The notes beneath the pieces were generated by a model. That model had not been told where the DNA came from. It worked only from the letters and a program-made list of their open reading frames with translations, and did not search any database. From Chitinophagaceae bacterium (GTDB lineage Bacteria > Bacteroidota > Bacteroidia > Chitinophagales > Chitinophagaceae): 42,299 nucleotides of DNA. The stretch spans positions 1 through 42,299 of the forward strand of contig CANLAE010000016.1 of the NCBI GenBank assembly GCA_947488765.1, given 5' to 3'. Below, piece by piece: positions 36,786-42,299 of the stretch. Position numbers and translations under genes: made by a program. Positions within the stretch are counted from its first letter, which is position 1, and each line of letters starts with the position of its first letter.

Positions 36786-37880
36786 TTATTTAAAATCTGT
36801 TGAGTGTGCCGGTCTGTCCAATGCACTCAATTCAATATTTTGCTTATTCACTTCACTCACACTATGAATGTCCATTAATAATTTCGGTTGTCTTCCGTGT
36901 AATACATTTGGCAATGTTTCTGTTGGTTTTTGTAAACCCACATAATGACCTTGAGAAATAACAGAGTGTCTGTTGATTTTACTTGGACCATCAATTACCC
37001 AATCTTTGGCTTCTTTTTTATCAAAGCGACAAGTGTTACAAATCCAGCCTGTTTTACCATTGCTTGCTTCTTTCACTTCACCCCATTCATCTTTGCGTGC
37101 AGTAACTCTGAATACTTCATCGCCTCTCATCCACAATTGGGCTTCGCCACAGCAATTTTCACAATCACGGTGTGCATCTACCGGCTTGGTAAACCAAACC
37201 CTATTTTTAAAACGGAAAGTTTTATCGGTTAATGCGCCAACAGGACAAACATCAATAACATTTCCTATAAACTCGTTGTGTAAATTCTTTTGTATAAATG
37301 TTGCAATCTGAGCATGATCGCCTCTGTCTAAAATACCATGTTCACGTTTTTCAGTTAACTGATCTGCAGTAAATACACATCTAAAACACATGATACAACG
37401 CGTCATGTGCAATTGAATTTTATCGCCTAAATCTACTTTCGGGAATGTTCTTCTTTGAAACTCATAACGGGTTTCTTCTTTGCCATGTTCATAGCTTAAA
37501 TCTTGCAAATGACATTCGCCGGCTTGGTCACAAACAGGGCAATCCAACGGATGGTTGATCAACAAAAATTCTACTACACCAGCTCTTGCATCCAATACTT
37601 TTGGGGAAGTAATATTTTTCACTTCCATGCCATCCATAACGGTTGTACGACAGCTTGCAACAAGCTTAGGCATTGGTCTTGGATCTTTTTCAGAGCCTTT
37701 GCTTACTTCTACCAAACACGTACGACACTTACCACCACTGCCTTCCAGCTTACTGTAATAGCACATTGCCGGAGGAGCAACCTCACCTCCAATTTGACGG
37801 GCAGCATGTAAAATAGTTGTACCGGCAGGTACTTCTACCGTAATGTTGTCGATTGTTACTTTGAATAATTGTTCACTCAT
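36786..37880 (-). CDS. nuoG: Short NADH-quinone oxidoreductase subunit G (2Fe-2S/4Fe-4S protein)
   Basis: A 364-residue protein covering only the iron-sulfur part of NuoG. The 2Fe-2S cluster ligands are Cys40, 52, 55 and 77. The His-Cys3 4Fe-4S cluster uses His110, Cys114, 117 and 123. The next 4Fe-4S cluster uses Cys162, 165, 168 and 212. A further cysteine group (Cys240, 243, 244, 281, 284) resembles the start of the molybdopterin-type domain with its extra cluster. The large molybdopterin-like domain of E. coli NuoG (about 900 residues in total) is absent. The stop is only 20 bases before nuoH, so there is no remnant. I recall comparable short NuoGs in other Bacteroidota, so this is likely a lineage form rather than damage. 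Confidence 0.92.
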   Translation of the reverse strand: MSEQLFKVTIDNITVEVPAGTTILHAARQIGGEVAPPAMCYYSKLEGSGGKCRTCLVEVSKGSEKDPRPMPKLVASCRTTVMDGMEVKNITSPKVLDARAGVVEFLLINHPLDCPVCDQAGECHLQDLSYEHGKEETRYEFQRRTFPKVDLGDKIQLHMTRCIMCFRCVFTADQLTEKREHGILDRGDHAQIATFIQKNLHNEFIGNVIDVCPVGALTDKTFRFKNRVWFTKPVDAHRDCENCCGEAQLWMRGDEVFRVTARKDEWGEVKEASNGKTGWICNTCRFDKKEAKDWVIDGPSKINRHSVISQGHYVGLQKPTETLPNVLHGRQPKLLMDIHSVSEVNKQNIELSALDRPAHSTDFK

Positions 37881-37899
37881 ATTTTTGTTTCACACTATA

Positions 37900-37940
37900 T
37901 TTTTCACGCAACGAGGCAAAGTAAGCCACGAACGCAATGA
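37900..37940 (+). repeat. Left inverted repeat flanking the GxxExxY gene
   Basis: Starting TTTTTCACGCAACGAGGCAA, this stretch matches the reverse complement of 38419-38379 at about 30 of 41 positions, the first 12 without a mismatch. It lies between the nuoG start and the GxxExxY stop. Repeated CGCAA/GGCAAAG-like units suggest a dispersed repeat family. Confidence 0.6.
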
Positions 37941-37949
37941 TATAAATTT

Positions 37950-38333
37950 TTATAACCCATTTGCAATTCTGTGAATTCCATCTTTCAAAAGAACAGTATT
38001 AAAATTGATTAATAATCCAAGTTTAATGTTTGTCAATTTTAAATATGTTTGAACCTGCTTATAATGAACTTCAGCCAATTGCTCTATACTTTTAAACTCT
38101 ACCAACAATGTATTTTCAATAATCAAATCAGCTCTGAAACCAGCCTCCAATTTTATCTTATCATGAATCAAAGGAATTGATTTCTGTCTTTCATATTGTA
38201 TTCCTTCTTTATCAAATTCATAACAAAACACTTCTTCATAAACACTTTCAAATAATCCAGGACCATACAAACGATGAATACGAAAACAAATATCTAAAAC
38301 CAATTTCGATAACTCATTTTCTCGTTTTTCCAT
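37950..38333 (-). CDS. GxxExxY protein (PD-(D/E)XK nuclease-like) inserted in the nuo operon
   Basis: A 127-residue protein of the GxxExxY family. The naming motif is in GPGLFESVYEE (Gly26, Glu29, Tyr32). The family is assigned to the PD-(D/E)XK nuclease superfamily, and the matching residues are visible: Asp69 in GFRADLII and ExK at Glu79/Lys81 in LLVEFKS, so the active site looks intact. No nuclease activity or biological role is established to my knowledge. It sits between nuoF and nuoG, in the same direction, where it is unrelated to complex I. It is bracketed by imperfect inverted repeats (37900-37940 and 38379-38419). The spacing of about 70-95 bases from its neighbours, against about 20-35 elsewhere in the operon, supports insertion as a cassette. 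Confidence 0.88.
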   Translation of the reverse strand: MEKRENELSKLVLDICFRIHRLYGPGLFESVYEEVFCYEFDKEGIQYERQKSIPLIHDKIKLEAGFRADLIIENTLLVEFKSIEQLAEVHYKQVQTYLKLTNIKLGLLINFNTVLLKDGIHRIANGL

Positions 38334-38378
38334 TTAGTAACTTATTTACAAATTTTGTTTTCCATTAATTGAAGCATT

Positions 38379-38419
38379 ACGTTGCGACCTTTGCTATCGT
38401 TGCTTCTTTGCGTGAAAAA
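38379..38419 (-). repeat. Right inverted repeat flanking the GxxExxY gene
   Basis: Read on the minus strand it begins TTTTTCACGCAAAGAAGCAA and pairs with the left copy at 37900-37940. It lies between the nuoF stop and the GxxExxY start. Together the two copies delimit a segment of about 520 bases containing only the GxxExxY gene. Confidence 0.6.
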
Positions 38420-38428
38420 ACAAAAAAC

Positions 38429-39787
38429 TTAAGTACTCACCGGTATATGTATTTCATCTGCATAATGCCCCAAACCAAAATTTCTAACTTGCGCTTCTTG
38501 TGCATGATTTACATGCCACTCAAACTCATCTCTGAAATGTCTGATAGCTGCTGCAACAGGCCATGCTGCTGCATCTCCTAACGGACAAATCGTATTGCCT
38601 TCAATCTTGCGTTGAATATCCCACAACAAATCAATATCACTCATCTTGCCTTCGCCATTTTCCAAACGCCATAATATTTTTTCCATCCAGCCTGTTCCTT
38701 CTCTGCACGGGGAACATTGTCCGCAACTTTCATGACGATAAAATCTTGCCAATGAATATGTATTTCGAACAATACACTGATCTTCATCCAACACAATAAA
38801 TCCACCCGAACCCATCATTGAACCTGATGCAAAACCACCATCACTCAAACTTTCATAATTCATATAACGGGTTTCACCCTTTGCTGTTTTCAACAATAAA
38901 TTAGCAGGTAAAATAGGAACCGAAGAACCACCCGGAATGCAAGCTTTTAATTTTTTGCCATTCGCTATTCCACCACACCATTCATCGCTGTAAATAAAAT
39001 CTTCCACGCTAATAGTCATGTCTATCTCATACACTCCTGGCTTATTAATATTGCCACATGCGCTGATTAATTTTGTTCCTGTACTTTTTCCAACACCAAT
39101 TTTTGCATACTCATCACCACCTTCATTAATTATCGGTACAACAGCTGCAATTGTTTCTACATTATTTACCACAGTTGGACAACCCCAAACGCCTTTCACA
39201 GCAGGAAATGGCGGCTTAATTCTTGGGTTTCCACGTTTACCTTCCAAGCTTTCAATCAATGCAGTTTCTTCACCACAGATATAAGCACCAGCACCACGTT
39301 GTACATGTATATCGCAATCAAAACCACTACCCAAAATATTTTTTCCCAACCAGCCATTTTGCTTAGCTTCTGTAATTGCCTTTTCCAAAATATCTACAAT
39401 CCAGGCATATTCCCCACGGATATATATATAAGAATTATTGCTGCCCAATGCATACGAACTCACAATCATTCCTTCAATCAACAAATGCGGAAGAAACTCC
39501 ATCAAATACCTGTCTTTAAAGGTTCCCGGCTCACTTTCATCTGCATTCACAACCAAGTAACGAGGCACTCCTTCGGGCTTCGCCAAAAAACTCCATTTCA
39601 TTCCTGCCGGAAATCCTGCACCACCTCTACCACGCAAGCCACTCTTCTTCACTTCTTCGGTTACAGCATCGGGAGCCATTGTTTTCAAAGCCTTTTCTAC
39701 ACTACGGTAGCCACCTTCTCGGCGATACACATCATACAATCTGATGTTTTCTACATGTGCTTTTTCTAATAATAATTTTCTGCCCAT
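38429..39787 (-). CDS. nuoF: NADH-quinone oxidoreductase subunit F (NADH/FMN site)
   Basis: A 452-residue subunit that oxidises NADH. GRGGAGFPAGMKW (53-65) forms the NADH/FMN site, and NADESEPGTFKDR (81-93) with AGAYICGEETALIESLEG continues the flavin fold. The N3 4Fe-4S cluster is bound by Cys355, 358 and 361 in ESCGQCSPCREGTGW and by Cys401 in NTICPLGDAAAWP. In most nuo operons nuoE directly precedes it and nuoG follows. Here a pair of NTF2-like genes lies upstream and a GxxExxY gene downstream. Confidence 0.97.
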   Translation of the reverse strand: MGRKLLLEKAHVENIRLYDVYRREGGYRSVEKALKTMAPDAVTEEVKKSGLRGRGGAGFPAGMKWSFLAKPEGVPRYLVVNADESEPGTFKDRYLMEFLPHLLIEGMIVSSYALGSNNSYIYIRGEYAWIVDILEKAITEAKQNGWLGKNILGSGFDCDIHVQRGAGAYICGEETALIESLEGKRGNPRIKPPFPAVKGVWGCPTVVNNVETIAAVVPIINEGGDEYAKIGVGKSTGTKLISACGNINKPGVYEIDMTISVEDFIYSDEWCGGIANGKKLKACIPGGSSVPILPANLLLKTAKGETRYMNYESLSDGGFASGSMMGSGGFIVLDEDQCIVRNTYSLARFYRHESCGQCSPCREGTGWMEKILWRLENGEGKMSDIDLLWDIQRKIEGNTICPLGDAAAWPVAAAIRHFRDEFEWHVNHAQEAQVRNFGLGHYADEIHIPVST

Positions 39788-39858
39788 ATTTATTATTTGC
39801 TAATTAGCCAATCTGCTAATTTTTTTGTTTCCAACTTTTGTTTTTCAATCTCACAGTT

Positions 39859-39899
39859 GTTGCGTCGCACACTTCAAGGTTCTAATCTTTATTCATCAA
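39859..39899. repeat. Dispersed 41-bp intergenic repeat, copy 2
   Basis: The same 16-base start (GTTGCGTCGCACACTT) and near-identical 14-base end as copy 1 at 35615-35655, in the same orientation and of the same total length. It lies between nuoF and the second NTF2-like gene and overlaps the last four bases of that gene's coding frame (stop at 39896), so the repeat may supply its stop codon. Confidence 0.6.
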
Positions 39900-40315
39900 G
39901 TCAACTTCACACTTTGTCTCGCAATCAACACCCATTTACCTTTTATTCTTTTCCAAACTTGCAATACTTGCAAACTCATTTTAAAACTATTGCCACTCAC
40001 TACGCCTTCTACAGTTGTAATATTTCTTATTGCAACTGCTTGTTGTTGTATTTGAAATTTTTCATCAGAAACTTCCAGTTTTGTATATGAAATTTTACCC
40101 GATGCAAAATCTTGTAACACATCGCTCTTGCTTTGTATCCAACCATTGCTATGCCCATAACCAATATTGATATCGAGCAATTGCATTAATACACTCGAAT
40201 CTTTTTTTAGCAACGCTTCATTTAATAAAACAGTTGCTTTTTTTAATTCGGTTGTGTCCTGACCAATAACCAAAGAACTCATTGTAAGCATTATCAAAAG
40301 CAAGTACAATTTCAT
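39896..40315 (-). CDS. Secreted NTF2/DUF4440-like protein, second of a tandem pair
   Basis: A 139-residue protein with signal peptide MKLYLLLIMLTMSSLVIGQ. The rest fits a cone-shaped NTF2-like fold of the DUF4440/SnoaL kind: KKATVLLNEALLKKDSSVLMQLL (first helices), IGYGHSNGWIQSKSDVLQDF, and the closing strands LQVWKRIKGKWVLIARQSVKL. It is paralogous to the preceding gene (shared YGHS.G, LQVW, K.W.L.ARQ.VK), separated by a single base. Its role is unknown. The operon context would allow co-expression with complex I, but no respiratory function is implied by the fold. Its stop lies at the edge of a dispersed repeat. Confidence 0.82.
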   Translation of the reverse strand: MKLYLLLIMLTMSSLVIGQDTTELKKATVLLNEALLKKDSSVLMQLLDINIGYGHSNGWIQSKSDVLQDFASGKISYTKLEVSDEKFQIQQQAVAIRNITTVEGVVSGNSFKMSLQVLQVWKRIKGKWVLIARQSVKLT

Positions 40316-40316
40316 C

Positions 40317-40751
40317 TTAACTTACTTTAACTGCTTGTCTTGCCATTAATTTCCAATCCTTTTTTTCTTTTATCCAAACCTGTAAAATATTCAATTTCAA
40401 CTCAGTTGATTTACCATCGGGTTTTGTCTCTGTACCCGTTAATAAATACCTGCTTGCAGCTGTATTTCCCTGAATATTTACAGACAATACTTTTGCTTCA
40501 ATATTGGTGTATGTTGATTTGTTCTGACTTACATTATCAATTGTTTCTTTTCTGTTTTCAACTTTACCACCCGAATGTCCGTAAGTTAATTGAGGTGCAA
40601 ATAATGACTCTAATGCAAGGCTGTCTTTGTTTACAAAAATCGCTTTATGAACAGCCAAAACTGCTTCTGTCACTTGCTTTTCAGCATTTGATTGCGCAAA
40701 AGAAACCATCGCACCAACCATTAAAACACAAGTGAAAATTATCTTTTTCAT
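40317..40751 (-). CDS. Secreted NTF2/DUF4440-like protein, first of a tandem pair
   Basis: A 144-residue protein with signal peptide MKKIIFTCVLMVGAMVSFAQ. NTF2-like features are VTEAVLAVHKAIFVNKDSLALESLF, LTYGHSGGKVENRKETIDNV and the final strand pair LNILQVWIKEKKDWKLMARQAVKV. It begins one base after the nuoE stop (TAATATG), so translation is probably coupled to nuoE. The DUF4440 family contains both enzymes and ligand-binding proteins, and no catalytic residues are evident. Export to the periplasm distinguishes it from the cytoplasmic nuo products around it. Confidence 0.82.
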   Translation of the reverse strand: MKKIIFTCVLMVGAMVSFAQSNAEKQVTEAVLAVHKAIFVNKDSLALESLFAPQLTYGHSGGKVENRKETIDNVSQNKSTYTNIEAKVLSVNIQGNTAASRYLLTGTETKPDGKSTELKLNILQVWIKEKKDWKLMARQAVKVS

Positions 40752-40752
40752 A

Positions 40753-41253
40753 TTAATTCTTTACAACAGCATTGTTTCTGCATTCAGCAATAATTGCATC
40801 TACTTTTTCTTTTGTCAAATGTTCACGATACGTTTTGCCCATCTGCATCATCGGTGCATAACCACAAGCTCCTAAACATTCTACTGTTTTCAAAGTAAAC
40901 ATTCCATCGGCTGTTGTTTCACCAACTTTTATTCCTAATTTTTCTTTGATGTAATCAATGATATTGTCACTGCCATTCAACATACAAGGACCAGTATGAC
41001 AAACTTCAAACAAATATTTGCCTACAGGTTTTAAATTGTACATGCTGTAAAATGTAGCTACTTCATATACTTCAATAGGTTCTATATGCAGTAATGAAGC
41101 AACATAATCCATTGTCTCGCTGCTTAACCAGCCACCAAAAGTATCTTGTGCCAAATGCAAAGCAGGTAGTAAAGCACTTTTTTGTTTCCCTTCCGGGTAA
41201 CGTGCTACTAGTCTATTAAACTCTGCCATTTGTTGTTCGTTAAATTGTATCAT
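40753..41253 (-). CDS. nuoE: NADH-quinone oxidoreductase subunit E (2Fe-2S)
   Basis: A 166-residue thioredoxin-like subunit of the NADH dehydrogenase module. The N1a 2Fe-2S cluster ligands are Cys85 and Cys90 in CHTGPCMLNGS and Cys126 and Cys130 in VECLGACGYAPMMQ. EVYEVATFYSMYNLKPVGKY precedes them, as in the family. It is spaced 56 bases from nuoD and one base from the first NTF2-like gene. Confidence 0.96.
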   Translation of the reverse strand: MIQFNEQQMAEFNRLVARYPEGKQKSALLPALHLAQDTFGGWLSSETMDYVASLLHIEPIEVYEVATFYSMYNLKPVGKYLFEVCHTGPCMLNGSDNIIDYIKEKLGIKVGETTADGMFTLKTVECLGACGYAPMMQMGKTYREHLTKEKVDAIIAECRNNAVVKN

Positions 41254-41309
41254 AATCCATCAAAAGTGAAATGTGAACCGATTTATTTTGTACTTTTTCA
41301 AATATTTTT

Positions 41310-42299
41310 TTAGCCATCCAATTCGCCTGCTATCAAATTCAAACTACTCATTGTCATAATTGCATCGCTCAACATTGCATCCTTTGTTAACTCGCTGTAT
41401 GCCTGATAATAAATGAAACTTGGTCTTCTGAAATGCAAGCGGTACGGGGCTCTTCCGCCATCGCTGATTAAATAAAATCCTAACTCACCATTTGCTCCCT
41501 CTACACTATGATATACTTCACCTTTTGGCATTTCAATTTCACCCATGATAATTTTAAAATGCCAAATCAATGCTTCCATTTTGGTATAAACATCTTTTTT
41601 CTCCGGCAAATAATATTCAGGAACATCAGCATGATATACTTCAGCTTCTGCACCTTTAAATGCCTGTACTTTTTGGTATGCCTGATTGATAATAGATAAT
41701 GATTCCCAAACTTCTTTTCCACGTACCAAAAAGCGGTCGTAATTATCTCCGGTATTTCCTACAGGAACTACAAAATCAAAATCTTCATAACTGCTATATG
41801 GCTGATGTACACGTACATCATAATCCACACCAGCAGCACGTAAGTTAGGACCCGTAAAGCCATAATTCAAAGCCCTTTCAGCACTAATTGCACCAGTGCC
41901 AATTAAGCGTTCCATGAAAATTCTATTTCTTGCAAACAAGTTTTCAAATTCTTTCCAAACCTTAGGAAACTCTGCTAAAAATTTTTCTAATTTTTCAAAA
42001 GCAGCATTGGTAAAATTTCTTTCAAAACCTCCAATACGTCCCATGTTGGTAGTTAATCGGCTGCCACAAACTTCTTCATATATTTCATAAGCCAATTCAC
42101 GGTATTGCATTACGTACAAGAACCCTGTGTAAGCACCGCTATCCACCCCAACAATACTGTTACAAATTAAGTGGTCGGTAATCCTTGCCAACTCCATAAT
42201 AATCACACGTAAATAATCAACACGTTTTGGCGTTTTTACTTGCAATAATTTTTCGCAAGTCATATGCCAACCCATATTATTGATAGGCGAAGAACAATA
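41310..42299 (-). CDS. nuoD: NADH-quinone oxidoreductase subunit D (partial, N-terminus beyond the window)
   Basis: The visible 329 residues are the C-terminal four fifths of the 49-kDa quinone-site subunit. The frame is open to the window edge, reading YCSSPINNMGWHMTCEKLL, so the internal ATG at 42275 is not the real start. The N-terminal GPQHPATHG region must lie outside. Conserved segments are RVIIMELARITDHL, GRIGGFERNF, FMERLIGTGAI, NLRAAGVDYDVR and the C-terminal EGANGELGFYLISDGGRAPYR and SDAIMTMSSLNLIAGELDG. nuoA, nuoB and nuoC are expected just beyond the right edge. Confidence 0.96.
   Translation of the reverse strand, partial: YCSSPINNMGWHMTCEKLLQVKTPKRVDYLRVIIMELARITDHLICNSIVGVDSGAYTGFLYVMQYRELAYEIYEEVCGSRLTTNMGRIGGFERNFTNAAFEKLEKFLAEFPKVWKEFENLFARNRIFMERLIGTGAISAERALNYGFTGPNLRAAGVDYDVRVHQPYSSYEDFDFVVPVGNTGDNYDRFLVRGKEVWESLSIINQAYQKVQAFKGAEAEVYHADVPEYYLPEKKDVYTKMEALIWHFKIIMGEIEMPKGEVYHSVEGANGELGFYLISDGGRAPYRLHFRRPSFIYYQAYSELTKDAMLSDAIMTMSSLNLIAGELDG

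Noticed and set aside
36786-37880. nuoG as a frameshifted or decayed pseudogene
   Set aside because: All cluster ligands are intact, the frame ends cleanly 20 bases before nuoH and no remnant of the missing domain is seen, so a lineage-specific short form is more likely.
39299-39769. Plus-strand open frame of 156 codons over nuoF
   Set aside because: It is antisense to the conserved N-terminal half of NuoF and has no domain signature.

Overview
The window is AT-rich DNA from a member of the Bacteroidota. The evidence is a SusC/SusD pair, a TonB–ExbD–ExbD–ExbB cluster, a Bacteroidota-type short NuoG, TAnnTTTG-like promoter elements and a secreted protein whose end leads towards a type IX sorting domain. 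The mix (GxxExxY protein, DUF5117-type metalloprotease, low GC) fits Chitinophagaceae, but that family placement is inference.

Positions 1-18064 form a carbohydrate region. On the minus strand, reading from 14906 down to 2549, one tightly packed operon encodes SusC, SusD, an IPT-domain surface glycan-binding lipoprotein, a GH26 beta-mannanase, a sodium/solute symporter, a GH130 mannosylglucose phosphorylase, an AGE-family epimerase (mannobiose/cellobiose 2-epimerase) and a CE2-type acetylesterase. Together they describe mannan use. Mannan is bound and imported at the outer membrane and cut by GH26, and the disaccharide enters the cytoplasm through the symporter. The reducing-end mannose is epimerised to glucose, and phosphorolysis gives mannose-1-phosphate plus glucose. 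Diverging from susC on the plus strand are an AraC-type regulator and two more SGNH/SASA esterases, so acetylated (gluco)mannan is the likely substrate. At the left edge a large secreted beta-helix protein (1-2422, C-terminus cut off) follows the CE2 gene.

Positions 18065-28952 carry unlinked genes: a solitary Fic AMP-transferase preceded by two operator-like palindromes, mnmE, the tonB–exbD–exbD–exbB cluster that probably energises TonB-dependent transporters such as SusC, a large secreted zinc metalloprotease followed by a strong terminator, a small secreted CarboxypepD_reg protein and a MacB/FtsX-type permease without an ATPase beside it.

Positions 29098-42299 are the nuo operon for respiratory complex I, all on the minus strand in the order nuoD (cut by the right edge), E, F, G, H, I, J, K, L, M, N. 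Two insertions interrupt it: a pair of paralogous secreted NTF2/DUF4440-like proteins between nuoE and nuoF, and a GxxExxY protein (PD-(D/E)XK nuclease fold) between nuoF and nuoG. The GxxExxY gene is bracketed by imperfect inverted repeats of about 41 bp. A separate 41-bp dispersed repeat occurs in two nuo intergenic gaps. NuoG is only 364 residues and lacks the large molybdopterin-like domain.

No rRNA, tRNA, CRISPR array or insertion-sequence transposase was recognised. The most unusual items are the GxxExxY cassette in the nuo operon, the dispersed repeat pair, the palindrome pair in front of fic and the architecture of the mannan locus.
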